Positions 35,103 through 47,225 of a DNA stretch of 64,000 bases are shown here, in pieces. The translations under genes were made by a program, and so were the position numbers. Within the stretch, counting starts at the first letter, position 1; every line of letters begins with the position of its first letter. Where the stretch lies: contig CANGHH010000005.1 of the NCBI GenBank assembly GCA_947453725.1, forward strand, positions 62,001 to 126,000, in the 5' to 3' direction. This DNA is from Betaproteobacteria bacterium (GTDB lineage: Bacteria; Pseudomonadota; Gammaproteobacteria; Burkholderiales; Burkholderiaceae_C). Below the pieces are notes generated by a model that saw nothing but the letters and a program-made list of their open reading frames with translations, had not been told where the DNA came from and did not search any database.

Positions 35103-35127
35103 AAAACAGCCCCCCGCGGGCTGTTTT
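35103..35127 (+). terminator. Rho-independent terminator between the tRNAs
   Basis: AAAACAGCCC / GGGCTGTTTT stem with a five-base loop, followed by TCTTT. It ends the tRNA-Cys transcript. The A-run and T-run make it potentially bidirectional. Confidence 0.8.
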
Positions 35128-35157
35128 TCTTTGGCGAGTCGCTCGGCCTCGCAGCAC

Positions 35158-35242
35158 GCCCGGATGGCGAAATCGGTAGACGCAGCAGACTTAAAATCTG
35201 CGGCCGCAAGGTGTGCGGGTTCGAGTCCCGCTCCGGGCACCA
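35158..35242 (+). tRNA. tRNA-Leu (UAA)
   Basis: The 85-nt class II tRNA has acceptor GCCCGGA/TCCGGGC, discriminator A and encoded CCA. The anticodon stem GCAGA/TCTGC holds TAA at 35192-35194. The long variable arm GGCCGCAAGGTGT is present and the T-loop is GTTCGAGTC. Confidence 0.96.
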
Positions 35243-35317
35243 CGCGCAGTCCATCGCCGACTGCTGCCAGCGCAGCCGACGAGGTGGCCAGGACAGGCCT
35301 CGCCAGGCCAGAAGAAA

Positions 35318-35333
35318 TAGAACGACCGTTCTA
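35318..35333. promoter_or_regulatory. TAGAACG-AC-CGTTCTA operator upstream of etfB
   Basis: A perfect palindrome of 7+7 bases with a two-base centre, 92-107 bp before the etfB ATG. This form is typical of TetR-family operators, and TetR regulators of fatty-acid oxidation in betaproteobacteria use similar AGAACG/CGTTCT sites. The regulator gene is not visible here. Confidence 0.6.
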
Positions 35334-35373
35334 ATTTGTCGCCCTGGTGACCGGTTTCAGCGGTAGCGGCGCC

Positions 35374-35379
35374 TAGAAT
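35374..35379 (+). promoter_or_regulatory. Candidate -10 (TAGAAT) of the etfBA operon
   Basis: TAGAAT matches five of six consensus positions, 46 bp before the etfB ATG. It is followed by GTCAACGTTCACGTC, which may hold a second operator, since ACGT repeats of this kind occur in LiuR-type sites. No clear -35. Confidence 0.35.
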
Positions 35380-35424
35380 GAATGTGTCAACGTTCACGTC
35401 AATCTGAGCCCAGGAGCGTCATTC

Positions 35425-36174
35425 ATGAAGGTGCTGGTCCCCGTCAAGCGGGTGGTCGACTACAACGTCAAGGTGCGCGTTAAGAGCGACGGCACGGGCG
35501 TGGACATCGCCAACGTCAAGATGAGCATGAACCCTTTCGACGAGATCGCCGTCGAAGAGGCCGTCCGATTGAAAGAGAAGGGCGTGGTCGCCGAGATCAT
35601 CGCCGTCTCGTGCGGCGTCACGCAGTGCCAGGAAACCTTGCGCACGGCGATGGCGATCGGCGCCGACCGCGCCATCCTGGTCGAATGCGCCGACGAACTG
35701 CAGCCGCTGGCCGTGGCCAAGCTGCTGAAGGCGTTGGTCGACAAGGAACAGCCCGGTCTCGTGATCCTGGGCAAGCAGGCCATCGACGATGACTGCAACC
35801 AGACCGGCCAGATGCTGGCCGCGCTGGCTGGCTTGCCGCAAGGCACCTTTGCGTCGAAGCTGGAAGTGTCCGATGGGCATGTCAGCGTGACGCGGGAGAT
35901 TGACGGCGGGTCGGAGTCGCTGAAGCTGGCGCTGCCGGCCATCATCACCACCGACCTGCGCCTGAACGAGCCGCGCTATGTGACGCTGCCGAACATCATG
36001 AAGGCGAAGAAGAAGGTGCTCGAGGTCTTCAAGCCCGCCGACCTGGGTGTGGACGTCACGTCGCGCATCAAGACGCTGAAGGTCACCGAGCCGCCCAAGC
36101 GCGGCGCGGGGATCAAGGTGCCCGATGTCGCCACGCTGGTGGCCAAGTTGAAGAACGAAGCGAAGGTGATCTGA
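35425..36174 (+). CDS. etfB: Electron transfer flavoprotein beta subunit
   Basis: The 249-residue protein starts [20 protein letters not shown] and contains the adenine-nucleotide-binding fold and the ETF-beta signature region [28 protein letters not shown], with the recognition loop for dehydrogenases. With EtfA it takes electrons from acyl-CoA dehydrogenases. GGAG lies before the ATG. It is one base from etfA. Sequence type is the housekeeping group I ETF, not the bifurcating FixAB type. Confidence 0.95.
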   Translation: MKVLVPVKRVVDYNVKVRVKSDGTGVDIANVKMSMNPFDEIAVEEAVRLKEKGVVAEIIAVSCGVTQCQETLRTAMAIGADRAILVECADELQPLAVAKLLKALVDKEQPGLVILGKQAIDDDCNQTGQMLAALAGLPQGTFASKLEVSDGHVSVTREIDGGSESLKLALPAIITTDLRLNEPRYVTLPNIMKAKKKVLEVFKPADLGVDVTSRIKTLKVTEPPKRGAGIKVPDVATLVAKLKNEAKVI

Positions 36175-36175
36175 G

Positions 36176-37108
36176 ATGGCTGCTCTCGTCATAGCTGAAC
36201 ACGACAACGCGTCCATCAAGGGTGCGACCTTCAACACCGTCACGGCTGCCCTGCAGTGCGGTGGCGATGTGCATGTGCTGATCGCCGGTTCGGGCGCTGC
36301 GGGCGCCGCGGCGGCCGCAGCGCAGATCGCCGGCGTGGCCAAGGTGCTGCACGCCGATGAACCCGGCCTGGGCCACGGCCTGGCCGAGAACTTGGCCGCG
36401 CAGGTCGTCGCCATCGCCGCTGGCTACAGCCACATCCTGTTCCCGGCCACCGCCAGCGGCAAGAACGTGGCGCCGCGCGTCGCGGCCCTGCTGGACGTGG
36501 CGCAGATCAGCGACGCCACCAAGGTCATCAGCCCTGACACCTTCGAGCGCCCGATCTACGCCGGCAACGCCATCGCCACCGTGCAGAGCCTGGACGCCAC
36601 CAAGGTCATCACCGTGCGCACCACCGGTTTCGACCCGGCGGCGGCCACGGGCGGCAGCGCGGCCGTCGAAAGTCTGAGCCCCGTCGCCGCCAGCGCATCG
36701 GCCACTTTCCTGGGCAGCGAAATTGCCCGGAGCGACCGGCCCGAACTGACGGCCGCCAAGATCATCGTCAGCGGTGGCCGCGCGATGGGCAGCAGCGAGA
36801 AGTTCAACGCGGTGCTGACGCCGCTGGCCGACAAGCTCGGCGCCGCGCTGGGGGCCAGCCGCGCGGCCGTGGACGCAGGCTACGCGCCCAATGACTGGCA
36901 GGTCGGCCAGACCGGCAAGATCGTCGCGCCCCAGCTCTATGTCGCCGTCGGCATCAGCGGCGCCATCCAGCACCTGGCCGGCATGAAGGACAGCAAGGTC
37001 ATCGTGGCCATCAACAAGGACGCCGAGGCGCCGATCTTCAGCGTCGCCGATTACGGCTTGGAGGCGGACCTGTTCACCGCCGTGCCCGAGTTGACCGAAA
37101 GCCTGTAG
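36176..37108 (+). CDS. etfA: Electron transfer flavoprotein alpha subunit
   Basis: The 310-residue protein has the N-terminal [20 protein letters not shown] and the C-terminal FAD-binding domain with [29 protein letters not shown] and [16 protein letters not shown]. It binds the redox-active FAD and delivers electrons to ETF:quinone oxidoreductase. The intergenic distance to etfB is 1 bp, and a strong terminator follows. Confidence 0.96.
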   Translation: MAALVIAEHDNASIKGATFNTVTAALQCGGDVHVLIAGSGAAGAAAAAAQIAGVAKVLHADEPGLGHGLAENLAAQVVAIAAGYSHILFPATASGKNVAPRVAALLDVAQISDATKVISPDTFERPIYAGNAIATVQSLDATKVITVRTTGFDPAAATGGSAAVESLSPVAASASATFLGSEIARSDRPELTAAKIIVSGGRAMGSSEKFNAVLTPLADKLGAALGASRAAVDAGYAPNDWQVGQTGKIVAPQLYVAVGISGAIQHLAGMKDSKVIVAINKDAEAPIFSVADYGLEADLFTAVPELTESL

Positions 37109-37120
37109 GCAGGCTGCACC

Positions 37121-37147
37121 AGGGCGCCGACAGGGCGCCCTTTTTTT
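37121..37147 (+). terminator. Rho-independent terminator after etfA
   Basis: AGGGCGCC-GACAG-GGCGCCCT stem-loop followed by seven Ts. The acyl-CoA dehydrogenase begins 16 bp later, so partial read-through or a separate weak promoter must serve it. Confidence 0.9.
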
Positions 37148-37163
37148 GTCTGGAGACAAGACC

Positions 37164-38975
37164 ATGAGCTACCGCGCACCTGTCAAGGACATGCTGTTCC
37201 TGATGAAGGAATTGGCCGACATCGACGCCGTCGCGGCCTTGCCCGGCTTCGACGATGCCGGCTACGACACCGCAGCGGCGGTGCTCGAGGAATGCGCTCG
37301 CTTCAACGAAGGCGTGGTCGCGCCCCTGAACTGGACTGGCGACCAGCAGCCGTCTTCGTTCAAGGCCGGTGTCGTGACCACCACGCCGGGTTTCAAGCAG
37401 GCTTTCCGCCAATTCGCCGAGGGCGGCTGGCAGGGCTTGCAGCACCCGGTGGAATTCGGCGGCCAGGGCCTGCCCAAGCTGATCGGCGCGGCCTGCGGCG
37501 AGATCGTCAACAGCGCCAACATGAGCTTCGCACTGTGCCCGCTGCTGACCGACGGCGCGATCGAGGCCATGCTGACTGCCGGCACGCCCGAACAGCAGGC
37601 CACCTTCATCCCGAAGATGGTCGACGGCGCCTGGACCGGCACGATGAACCTGACCGAGCCGCAGGCCGGCTCCGACCTGTCGATGGTGCGCACGCGGGCC
37701 GAGCCGCAGCCCGACGGCAGCTACAAGCTCTTCGGCACCAAGATCTACATCACCTACGGCGAGCACGACATGGCGGACAACATCGTCCACCTGGTGCTCG
37801 CCCGCGTGGTCGGTGCACCCGAGGGCGTGAAGGGCATCTCGCTCTTCATCTGCCCCAAGTTCACCTTGAATGCCGACGGCACGCCGGGTGCGCGCAACGA
37901 CGTGCACTGCGTCAGCATCGAACACAAGCTGGGCATCAAGGCCAGCCCGACGGCGGTGCTTGCATTCGGCGCCCACGGCGGCGAGGGCCTGAACGGCGAG
38001 GGCGCCGTGGCCACGCTGCTCGGTCAGGAAAACCGCGGCCTGGAGTACATGTTCATCATGATGAACGCGGCGCGTTTCGGCGTCGGCATGCAGGGCGTGG
38101 CACTGGCCGAGCGGGCCTACCAGAAAGCCGTGCAGTACGCGCGGGACCGGGTGCAAAGCCGGCCCGTTGACGGCTCCGTGAAAGCCGCCGCACCGATCAT
38201 CCACCACCCCGATGTGCGCCGCATGCTGATGACGATGCGCGCCCACACCGAAGGCTGCCGGGCGATGGCGATGGTCGCTGCGGCAGCTTTCGACGCCGCC
38301 CACGCCCACCCCGACGCCGAGGTGCGCCAGCAGAACCAGGCCTTCTACGAATTCATGGTGCCGCTGGTCAAGGGCCTGTCGACCGAGATGAGCCAGGAGG
38401 TCGCCAGCCTGGGCGTGCAGGTCCACGGCGGCATGGGCTTCATCGAGGAGACCGGTGCCGCGCAGTACCTGCGCGACGCCAAGATCCTGACGATCTACGA
38501 AGGCACGACGGCGATCCAGGCCAACGATCTGGTGGGCCGCAAGACGGCGCGCGACGGCGGCCAGGTGGCCAAGGCCATCGCCGCGCAGATCGCCGGCACC
38601 GAAGCCGCGCTGGCGGCGCGCAGCAGCGCCGACTGCCAGGCGATGGCCCGGCGCCTGGGTGCCGGCCGGCAGGCCTTCCTGGACGCCGTGGACTTCGTCG
38701 CCGGCAACACCCGGGCCCGGCCCAACGCCGTGTTTGCCGGCAGCGTGCCTTACCTGATGCTCAGCGGCACGGTGATGTGCGGCTGGCAGATGGCGCGCGC
38801 GCTGATGGTCGCCGAAGACCGGCTGGCCGAAGGCCGGGACGTCGAATTCATGAAGGCCAAGATCGCCACCGCGCGCTTCTACGGCGACCACATCCTCAAC
38901 AAGGCCACGGCTCTGCGCGACAGCATCGTCGACGGGTCCGAAGCCGTCACCGCTCTTGCCCTGGAGGCTTTTTAA
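37164..38975 (+). CDS. Acyl-CoA dehydrogenase (large FadE-like form)
   Basis: The ATG at 37164 follows TGGAGAC by six bases and gives 603 residues. Acyl-CoA dehydrogenase motifs are present: [16 protein letters not shown], then [14 protein letters not shown] and the [15 protein letters not shown] segment near the usual catalytic region. An extra C-terminal domain of about 130 residues is typical of the 600-residue group. It oxidises acyl-CoA and passes electrons to the ETF just upstream. Substrate length is not evident. Confidence 0.92.
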   Translation: MSYRAPVKDMLFLMKELADIDAVAALPGFDDAGYDTAAAVLEECARFNEGVVAPLNWTGDQQPSSFKAGVVTTTPGFKQAFRQFAEGGWQGLQHPVEFGGQGLPKLIGAACGEIVNSANMSFALCPLLTDGAIEAMLTAGTPEQQATFIPKMVDGAWTGTMNLTEPQAGSDLSMVRTRAEPQPDGSYKLFGTKIYITYGEHDMADNIVHLVLARVVGAPEGVKGISLFICPKFTLNADGTPGARNDVHCVSIEHKLGIKASPTAVLAFGAHGGEGLNGEGAVATLLGQENRGLEYMFIMMNAARFGVGMQGVALAERAYQKAVQYARDRVQSRPVDGSVKAAAPIIHHPDVRRMLMTMRAHTEGCRAMAMVAAAAFDAAHAHPDAEVRQQNQAFYEFMVPLVKGLSTEMSQEVASLGVQVHGGMGFIEETGAAQYLRDAKILTIYEGTTAIQANDLVGRKTARDGGQVAKAIAAQIAGTEAALAARSSADCQAMARRLGAGRQAFLDAVDFVAGNTRARPNAVFAGSVPYLMLSGTVMCGWQMARALMVAEDRLAEGRDVEFMKAKIATARFYGDHILNKATALRDSIVDGSEAVTALALEAF

Positions 38976-38976
38976 G

Positions 38977-39933
38977 ATGGCTCTGCCCCCCGTCCTGCAA
39001 CGCGTGCCTTTCCCCGTCATCGGCTCGCCGCTGTTCATCATCAGCAACCCGCAACTCGTCATCGCGCAGTGCAAGGCCGGCATCGTCGGTTCGATGCCGT
39101 CGCTGAATGCGCGCCCGGCCGAGCAGTTGGACGACTGGCTGGCCGAGATCACCGAGACGCTGGCCGCCTGGGACGCCGCCCACCCTGAGCAGTTGTCCGC
39201 GCCTTTCGCGATCAACCAGATCGTGCACAAGACCAACGACAGGCTCGAGCACGACATGCAGGTCTGCGCCAAGTACAAGGTGCCGATCGTCATCACCAGC
39301 CTGGGCGCGCGCAGCGACATCAACGAAGCGGTGCACGCCTGGGGCGGCATCGTGCTGCACGACATCATCAACAACGCCTACGCGCACAAGGCCATCGAGA
39401 AGGGCGCCGATGGCCTGATCGCGGTGGCCGCCGGTGCCGGTGGCCACGCCGGCGTGAAGAGCCCCTTCGCGCTGGTGCAGGAAATCCGCGAGTGGTTCGA
39501 CGGCCCGCTGGCGCTCAGTGGCTCGATCAGCACTGGCGACGCGGTGCTGGCGGCGCAGGCCCTGGGTGCCGACTTCGCCTACATCGGCTCGGCCTTCATC
39601 GCCACCGTCGAAGCCCGTGCTGCCGAGGCCTACAAGCAGTGCATCGTCGACAGCAACAGCGACGACATCGTCTACAGCAACCTGTTCACTGGCGTGCACG
39701 GCAACTACCTCAAGCCGAGCATCCGCAACGCCGGCATGGACCCCGATCACCTGCCCGAGAGCGACCCCAGCAAGATGAACTTCGGCGGCGGCGAGGGTAG
39801 CAAGTCCAAGGCCTGGAAAGACATCTGGGGCTGCGGCCAGGGCATCGGCGCCGTGAAGGCCGTGCTGCCGGCCGGCGAGCTGGTGGCGCGCCTGAAGCGC
39901 GAGTACGCCGCTGCCCGCGCGCGGCTGGGCTGA
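38977..39933 (+). CDS. Nitronate monooxygenase-family FMN oxidoreductase
   Basis: The ATG at 38977 starts one base after the acyl-CoA dehydrogenase stop region and gives 318 residues. It is a TIM barrel beginning FPVIGSPLFIISNPQLVIAQ. The FMN phosphate loop is AAGAGGHAG and the second site LSGSISTGDAVLAAQALGADFAYIG. The conserved catalytic His is in GGHAG. Members oxidise alkyl nitronates or act as enoyl-ACP-like reductases. Co-transcription with the acyl-CoA dehydrogenase suggests a link to acyl metabolism, but the substrate is unknown. Confidence 0.88.
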   Translation: MALPPVLQRVPFPVIGSPLFIISNPQLVIAQCKAGIVGSMPSLNARPAEQLDDWLAEITETLAAWDAAHPEQLSAPFAINQIVHKTNDRLEHDMQVCAKYKVPIVITSLGARSDINEAVHAWGGIVLHDIINNAYAHKAIEKGADGLIAVAAGAGGHAGVKSPFALVQEIREWFDGPLALSGSISTGDAVLAAQALGADFAYIGSAFIATVEARAAEAYKQCIVDSNSDDIVYSNLFTGVHGNYLKPSIRNAGMDPDHLPESDPSKMNFGGGEGSKSKAWKDIWGCGQGIGAVKAVLPAGELVARLKREYAAARARLG

Positions 39934-39948
39934 TCCGCCCCGCCGCGA

Positions 39949-40275
39949 TCAGGCCGTCGTCAACGCGGCATCGCAGCCCACGCTGGCGCCGATCCAGCGC
40001 CGGGCCAGGCCGCGGAGCCATGGCTTCGGCAGCCAACGCAGCCCGGTGAGCCAGCGCTGCGGCTCGGCGACGGCGCCGCAGCGGTAGAGCGCCGGCCCGG
40101 CGTCCCACGACAGCGCCCGGCAGCGCCCGCGCCGGCGGCGGCTCAGCAGCATGCCCAGCGGGCAGGGCGCGGCCGCGCAGCAGAGGCCGCAGCCGTTGCA
40201 GTCGGCGCCTTCCGGCGGTTTGGCGGGGGCTTGGCGGCGCAGGAAGATCACGCGGGCCGGCAGGTCAGTTGGCAT
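39949..40275 (-). CDS. Small YkgJ-like cysteine-cluster protein
   Basis: The 108-residue protein contains CNGCGLCCAAAPCPLGM, the CxxCxxCC...C cluster of the YkgJ/UPF0153 family that probably binds iron-sulfur or zinc. Further Cys lie in GRCRAL, YRCGA and GCDAA. It is convergent with the preceding gene. The function is unknown. GC content is ordinary for the window. Confidence 0.7.
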   Translation of the reverse strand: MPTDLPARVIFLRRQAPAKPPEGADCNGCGLCCAAAPCPLGMLLSRRRRGRCRALSWDAGPALYRCGAVAEPQRWLTGLRWLPKPWLRGLARRWIGASVGCDAALTTA

Positions 40276-40351
40276 GGGGCTGACAGTTTGTCGTGGGGCG
40301 GGCTGCGCCTGTCAGCAAAACAGCAGGCTTGCGGGCGTCCAATTGGGACCG

Positions 40352-40379
40352 TTGAAGCGGTGCCTCGGGGTGATAGAGT
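40352..40379 (+). promoter_or_regulatory. Candidate sigma-70 promoter of the sucAB-lpdA operon
   Basis: TTGAAG (40352-40357), a 16-bp spacer and TAGAGT (40374-40379) lie about 160 bp before sucA. The long leader is otherwise featureless; I saw no gene or clear riboswitch between 40276 and 40536. Confidence 0.45.
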
Positions 40380-40536
40380 CCCGCACCAATGAAATTCCGG
40401 TCCTTCCCGTCCCCTTGCCGATCAGTCAGCTGAAGCAAGGCGGGTCGCTAGTCCGCCAACCGGTGAAGCCGGGGCCGCGGAAGGTTGATCAACCCATCAG
40501 AGTGCCGGCAGACCCGGTGCGCAAGGTGAGCGAAAG

Positions 40537-43395
40537 ATGATGCAGCAATCCAGGTCCACGTCCTACCTGTTCGGGGGCAATGCCCCTTACGTCGAAGAGT
40601 TGTACGAGGCTTACCTCGACAACCCCGGCAGCGTGCCGGAAACCTGGCGCGCCTACTTCGACAACCTCCAGCATGTGCCCGCCACCGATGGCAGCGATGC
40701 GCGCGACGTCGCCCATGCGCCGGTCGTCGAATCGTTCGCCCAGCGCGCCAAGGCCAACGCCTTCGCGCTGAAGGCCAGCGAGGCTGATCTGGCCGTGGCC
40801 CGCAAGCAGGTCCACGTGCAGAGCCTGATCGCCGCCTACCGCTTCCTGGGGTCGCGCTGGGCCGATCTGGACCCGCTCAAGCGCACCGAGCGGCCGAAGA
40901 TTCCCGAACTGGAACCGACGTTCTACGACTTGACCGAGTCGGACATGGACATCACCTTTTCGGCGGCCAACACCTATTTCAGCAAGGCCGAGCACCTCAG
41001 CCTGCGCGAGATCGTGCAGGCCCTGCGCGAGACCTACTGCGGCACCATCGGCGCCGAGTTCATGCACTGCACCGACCCGGTGGAAAAGCGCTGGTGGCAG
41101 GAGCAGCTGGAATCGCGCCGCAGCAAGCCCACCTTCACCGCCGCCGAGAAGATCCACATCCTCGACCGCCTGACGGCGTCTGAAGGCCTGGAACGCTACC
41201 TGCACACCAAGTACGTCGGCCAGAAGCGCTTCAGCCTGGAAGGCGGCGAGAGCTTCATCGCCAGCATGGACGAGGTGGTGCAGCGCGCCGGCGCCTCGGG
41301 CGTGCAGGAAATCGTCATCGGCATGGCCCACCGCGGCCGGCTGAACGTGCTGGTCAACACGCTGGGCAAGATGCCGGCCGACCTGTTCGCCGAGTTCGAC
41401 CACACCGCCCCCGAGCAACTGCCGTCGGGCGACGTGAAGTACCACCAGGGCTTCAGCAGCGACATCACGACGCCGGGCGGCCCAGTCCATCTGAGTCTGG
41501 CCTTCAATCCCAGCCACCTGGAGATCGTCAACCCGGTGGTCGAAGGCTCGGTCAAGGCGCGCATGGACCGCCGCGGCGACAAGATCGGCGCGCAGGTGCT
41601 GCCGGTGCTGGTGCACGGCGACGCGGCCTTCGCCGGCCAGGGCGTGGTGATGGAAACGCTGGCGCTGGCGCAGACCCGCGGCTACTTCACCGGCGGCACC
41701 GTGCACCTGGTGGTCAACAACCAGATCGGCTTCACGACCAGCGACCCGCGCGACACGCGCAGCACGCTGTATTGCACCGACGTGGTCAAGATGATCGAAG
41801 CGCCGGTGCTGCACGTCAACGGCGACGACCCCGAAGCCGTCGTCTGGTGCACCCAGCTGGCGATGGACTACCGCAAGCAGTTCAACAAGGACGTGGTCGT
41901 CGACATCGTCTGCTTCCGCAAGCTGGGCCACAACGAGCAGGACACGCCCAGCCTGACACAGCCGCTGATGTACAAGGTCATCGTCAAGCACCCGGGCACG
42001 CGCAAGCTGTACGGCGACAAGCTGGTGACGCAGGGCGTGCTGCCGGCGACCGGCCCCGACGACATGGTCAAGGCCTTCCGCTCGGCGATGGACGAAGGCC
42101 GGCACACCCAGGACCCGGTGCTGACGAACTTCAAGAGCAAGTACGCCGTCGACTGGGCGCCCTTCCTCGGCAAGAAGTGGACCGACGCGGCCGACACCGC
42201 GCTGCCGCTGGCCGAAGTCAAGCGGCTGAGCGAACGGCTGACCACGGTGCCGCCGAAATTCACCGTGCACCCGCTGGTGGCCAAGGTGATTGCCGACCGG
42301 GCTGCGATGGGTCGCGGTGAGATCAACGTCGACTGGGGCATGGGCGAAACGCTGGCCTACGCCTCGCTGGCGGCCAGCGGCTACGCCGTGCGCCTGTCGG
42401 GCGAGGACTGCGGCCGCGGCACCTTCACCCACCGCCACGCCGTGCTGCACGACCAGAACCGCGAGAAGTGGGACACCGGCACCTACATTCCGCTGGAAAA
42501 CGTGGCCGATGGCCAGGCGCCTTTCGTCGTCATCGACTCCTTGCTGTCCGAAGAAGCGGTGCTCGGTTTCGAGTACGGCTACAGCAGCGCCGAGCCGAAC
42601 ACGCTGACCATCTGGGAAGCCCAGTTCGGCGACTTCGTCAACGGTGCGCAGGTCGTCATCGACCAGTTCATCGCCAGCGGCGAAGTCAAGTGGGGCCGTG
42701 CGAACGGGCTCACGCTGATGCTGCCGCACGGCTATGAAGGGCAGGGCCCCGAGCACAGCAGTGCCCGCCTGGAGCGCTTCATGCAACTGGCCGCCGACAA
42801 CAACATGCAGATCGTGCAGCCGACCTCGGCCAGCCAGATCTTCCACCTGCTGCGTCGCCAGATGGTGCGCCAGTTCCGCAAGCCCTTGATCATCTTCACG
42901 CCCAAGAGCCTGCTGCGTGCCAAGGACGCCACCAGCCCGCTGAGCGAATTCACCAAGGGTGAGTTCCGCACCGTCATCGGCCCGGCGCGCAGCGAGATCG
43001 AGGGCGACAAGGTCAAGCGCGTGATCTGCTGTTCGGGCAAGGTGGCCTACGACCTGATCAAGAAGCGCGACGAGAAGAAGGCCTGGGACGTGGCGATCAT
43101 CCGTGTCGAACAGCTCTACCCCTTCCCGCACAAGGCCTTCGCCGCCGAGATGAAGCGTTTCCCCAACGCCAGCGACGTCGTGTGGTGCCAGGACGAACCG
43201 CAGAACCAGGGCGCCTGGTTCTTCGTGCAGCACTACGTGCACGAGAACATGCTCGAAGGCCAGAAGCTCGGTTACGCCGGGCGTCCGCCTTCGGCCTCGC
43301 CGGCGGTCGGCTATTCGCACCTCCACCAGGAGCAGCAGAAGGCGTTGCTCGACCAGGCTTTCGGCAAGCTCAAGGGCTTCGTGCTCTCCAAGTAA
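40537..43395 (+). CDS. sucA: 2-oxoglutarate dehydrogenase E1 component
   Basis: The 952-residue protein begins with the E1o-specific [20 protein letters not shown] type of segment that docks to E2. [32 protein letters not shown] and NNQIGFTTS form the thiamine-diphosphate site. It decarboxylates 2-oxoglutarate and transfers succinyl to the E2 lipoyl group. Two adjacent ATG codons leave a one-residue ambiguity. It heads the sucA-sucB-lpdA operon, whose last gene is followed by zapE, an arrangement common in betaproteobacteria. Confidence 0.97.
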   Translation: MMQQSRSTSYLFGGNAPYVEELYEAYLDNPGSVPETWRAYFDNLQHVPATDGSDARDVAHAPVVESFAQRAKANAFALKASEADLAVARKQVHVQSLIAAYRFLGSRWADLDPLKRTERPKIPELEPTFYDLTESDMDITFSAANTYFSKAEHLSLREIVQALRETYCGTIGAEFMHCTDPVEKRWWQEQLESRRSKPTFTAAEKIHILDRLTASEGLERYLHTKYVGQKRFSLEGGESFIASMDEVVQRAGASGVQEIVIGMAHRGRLNVLVNTLGKMPADLFAEFDHTAPEQLPSGDVKYHQGFSSDITTPGGPVHLSLAFNPSHLEIVNPVVEGSVKARMDRRGDKIGAQVLPVLVHGDAAFAGQGVVMETLALAQTRGYFTGGTVHLVVNNQIGFTTSDPRDTRSTLYCTDVVKMIEAPVLHVNGDDPEAVVWCTQLAMDYRKQFNKDVVVDIVCFRKLGHNEQDTPSLTQPLMYKVIVKHPGTRKLYGDKLVTQGVLPATGPDDMVKAFRSAMDEGRHTQDPVLTNFKSKYAVDWAPFLGKKWTDAADTALPLAEVKRLSERLTTVPPKFTVHPLVAKVIADRAAMGRGEINVDWGMGETLAYASLAASGYAVRLSGEDCGRGTFTHRHAVLHDQNREKWDTGTYIPLENVADGQAPFVVIDSLLSEEAVLGFEYGYSSAEPNTLTIWEAQFGDFVNGAQVVIDQFIASGEVKWGRANGLTLMLPHGYEGQGPEHSSARLERFMQLAADNNMQIVQPTSASQIFHLLRRQMVRQFRKPLIIFTPKSLLRAKDATSPLSEFTKGEFRTVIGPARSEIEGDKVKRVICCSGKVAYDLIKKRDEKKAWDVAIIRVEQLYPFPHKAFAAEMKRFPNASDVVWCQDEPQNQGAWFFVQHYVHENMLEGQKLGYAGRPPSASPAVGYSHLHQEQQKALLDQAFGKLKGFVLSK

Positions 43396-43436
43396 GTCGC
43401 GCAGCGCACAACTCAGAACATACAAAGAGATCGATC

Positions 43437-44684
43437 ATGTCTATCGTTGAAGTGAAGGTTCCGCAACTTTCGGAATCCGTGGCCGAAGCCACCCTGCTGG
43501 TCTGGAAGAAGAAGCCCGGCGACGTCGTGGCCACCGATGAAATCCTGGTCGAGATCGAGACCGACAAGGTCGTCCTCGAAGTGCCGGCGCCGGCGGCCGG
43601 CGTGCTGGCCGAATTCCTGGTCGCCGACGGCGCCACGGTGGTGGCCGAACAGGTCATCGCCAGGATCGACACCCACGGCAAGACCGCCGCCGCGGTCCCG
43701 GCGGCCGCTGCCGCACCGGCAGTGGTGGCCGCCGTCCCGGCCGCTGCTGCCCTCAGCAAGGCCGGCATCGCGATGCCGGCCGCCGCCAAGCTGATGGCCG
43801 ACAACAACCTGGCCAGCGGTTCGGTGCCCGGCACCGGCAAGGATGGCCGTGTGACCAAGGGCGACGTGCTGGCGGCCGTGGCCGCGCCGGCCCCGGCAGC
43901 CCGGGTCGCCGCGGCGCCCGCAGCGATCGCGGCCAAGCCGCTGCCGGCGGTGGCCGCACCGTCCCTGACCAGCGCCTTGGGTGACCGCCCCGAGCAGCGC
44001 GTGCCGATGTCGCGCCTGCGCGCGCGCATCGCCGAACGCCTGGTGCAGTCGCAATCCACCAACGCCATCCTGACCACGTTCAACGAAGTGAACATGGCCC
44101 CGGTGATGGAGATGCGCAAGAAGTTCCAGGACCGCTTCGAGAAGGAACATGGCGTGAAGCTGGGCTTCATGAGCTTCTTCGTCAAGGCGGCGGTCGCGGC
44201 GCTGAAGAAGTACCCGATCATCAATGCCAGCGTCGATGGCACCGACATCGTCTACCACGGCTACTTCGACATCGGCATCGCCGTCGGTTCGCCGCGCGGC
44301 CTGGTGGTGCCGGTGATCCGCAATGCCGACCAGATGAGCTTCGCCGACATCGAGAAGAAGATCGCCGAGTTCGGCCAGAAGGCCAAGGACGGCAAGCTGG
44401 GCATGGACGACCTGACCGGCGGCACCTTCAGCATCAGCAACGGCGGCACTTTTGGCAGCATGCTGTCGACGCCCATCATCAACCCGCCGCAGAGCGCGAT
44501 CCTGGGCGTGCACGCCACCAAGGACCGTGCGGTGGTCGAGAACGGCGTGGTCGTGGTGCGTCCCATCAATTACCTGGCGATGAGCTACGACCACCGCATC
44601 ATCGACGGCCGCGAAGCCGTCCTCGGCCTGGTGACGATGAAGGAAGCGCTGGAAGATCCGTCGCGCCTGCTCTTCGACATCTGA
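43437..44684 (+). CDS. sucB: Dihydrolipoamide succinyltransferase E2
   Basis: The ATG at 43437 gives 415 residues. The lipoyl domain has [14 protein letters not shown] with Lys near residue 43. An Ala/Pro linker, the E3-binding segment ([11 protein letters not shown]...[13 protein letters not shown]) and the catalytic domain follow, ending [16 protein letters not shown] with the active His and Asp. It forms the core of the 2-oxoglutarate dehydrogenase complex. Confidence 0.97.
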   Translation: MSIVEVKVPQLSESVAEATLLVWKKKPGDVVATDEILVEIETDKVVLEVPAPAAGVLAEFLVADGATVVAEQVIARIDTHGKTAAAVPAAAAAPAVVAAVPAAAALSKAGIAMPAAAKLMADNNLASGSVPGTGKDGRVTKGDVLAAVAAPAPAARVAAAPAAIAAKPLPAVAAPSLTSALGDRPEQRVPMSRLRARIAERLVQSQSTNAILTTFNEVNMAPVMEMRKKFQDRFEKEHGVKLGFMSFFVKAAVAALKKYPIINASVDGTDIVYHGYFDIGIAVGSPRGLVVPVIRNADQMSFADIEKKIAEFGQKAKDGKLGMDDLTGGTFSISNGGTFGSMLSTPIINPPQSAILGVHATKDRAVVENGVVVVRPINYLAMSYDHRIIDGREAVLGLVTMKEALEDPSRLLFDI

Positions 44685-44694
44685 GGCCGACACC

Positions 44695-46113
<1,419 letters not shown>

Positions 46114-46119
46114 TCGCCC

Positions 46120-47217
46120 GTGCCGGTTCGCCAGCTGTACGAAGCCACGCTCGTCGAGCGTGGCTTTCAAAGTGACGTCGCGCAGCAGCGCGCCATCGTC
46201 GCGCTGGAGCGCTGCGAGCGCGAGTGGGCCGATTACAAGGCCCGTCGCAGCAATGCGCTGACCAAGCTGATCAGCCGCCCGCCGATCCCGCGCGGCGTCT
46301 ACATGTACGGCGGCGTCGGGCGCGGCAAGAGCTTCCTGATGGACTGCTTCTTCCAGTCCGTGCCGCTGACCCGCAAGACGCGGCTGCACTTCCACGAGTT
46401 CATGCGCGAGGTCCACCGCGAACTGCAGGACCTGAAAGGCACGGTCGATCCGCTGGACGAGCTGGGCCGGCGCATCGCGCGGCGCTTCCGCCTGATCTGT
46501 TTCGACGAATTCCACGTCGCCGACGTCACCGACGCGATGATCCTGCACCGCCTGCTGGCCGCGCTGTTCGCCAACCGCGTCAGCATCGTCACGACCTCGA
46601 ATTTCCACCCCGACGGCCTCTACCCCAATGGCCTGCACCGCGACCGCATCCTGCCGGCGATCGAATTGCTGAAGAGCAAGCTCGAAGTCGTCAACGTCGA
46701 TGCCGGCACCGACTACCGGCAGCAGACGCTGGCCCAGATCGACATGCTGCATTGCCCGCTGGGCGCCGCCGCCGACGCGGCGATGGCGCATGCGTTCACC
46801 CAGTTGGCCGAGGCCCGCGACGAAGACCCGGCGATGCAGATCGAGCATCGCACCTTGCCGGCCCTGCGCCGCGCGGGCGGCGTGGTCTGGTTCGATTTCA
46901 AGACCCTGTGTGGCGGCCCGCGTTCGCAGAACGACTACCTGGAAATCGCCTCGCGCTTCCACACCGTGTTGCTGTCCAACGTGCCGCAGATGCCGCCGCG
47001 GCTGGCCAGCGAGGCGCGCCGTTTCACCTGGCTGGTCGACGTGCTCTACGACCGCCGCGTCAAGCTGGTGATGTCGAGCGCGGTGCTGCCAGAGGCGCTC
47101 TACACCGAAGGCCCGCTGGCCCACGAATTTCCGCGCACCGTGTCGCGGCTGCACGAGATGCAGTCGGCCGAGTTCCTGGCGCTGGCGCGCCGCGATGTCG
47201 ACACCTCGCTGACCTGA
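46120..47217 (+). CDS. zapE: ZapE/AFG1-family cell-division ATPase
   Basis: A GTG start six bases after lpdA gives 365 residues. Walker A is YGGVGRGKSF and Walker B LICFDEFHVADV, with VSIVTTSNFHPDGLY as sensor I. ZapE destabilises FtsZ polymers at constriction and is required under low oxygen or high temperature in E. coli. The position after lpdA is conserved in related genomes. Confidence 0.93.
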   Translation: MPVRQLYEATLVERGFQSDVAQQRAIVALERCEREWADYKARRSNALTKLISRPPIPRGVYMYGGVGRGKSFLMDCFFQSVPLTRKTRLHFHEFMREVHRELQDLKGTVDPLDELGRRIARRFRLICFDEFHVADVTDAMILHRLLAALFANRVSIVTTSNFHPDGLYPNGLHRDRILPAIELLKSKLEVVNVDAGTDYRQQTLAQIDMLHCPLGAAADAAMAHAFTQLAEARDEDPAMQIEHRTLPALRRAGGVVWFDFKTLCGGPRSQNDYLEIASRFHTVLLSNVPQMPPRLASEARRFTWLVDVLYDRRVKLVMSSAVLPEALYTEGPLAHEFPRTVSRLHEMQSAEFLALARRDVDTSLT

Positions 47218-47225
47218 GGCCGGCC

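Noticed and set aside
34883..35424. Integrase, attachment repeat or mobile element near the tRNAs
   Set aside because: No transposase- or integrase-like protein and no repeated tRNA end was seen in the window.
40380..40536. Riboswitch in the long sucA leader
   Set aside because: No recognisable aptamer core or terminator/antiterminator pair was found by eye.
40489..43425. 978-codon open frame antisense to sucA
   Set aside because: It mirrors sucA exactly, has no recognisable motif and arises from high-GC codon bias. The same applies to the antisense frames at 44599-47283, 10724-12463, 12744-14144, 1336-3051 and 31514-33739.
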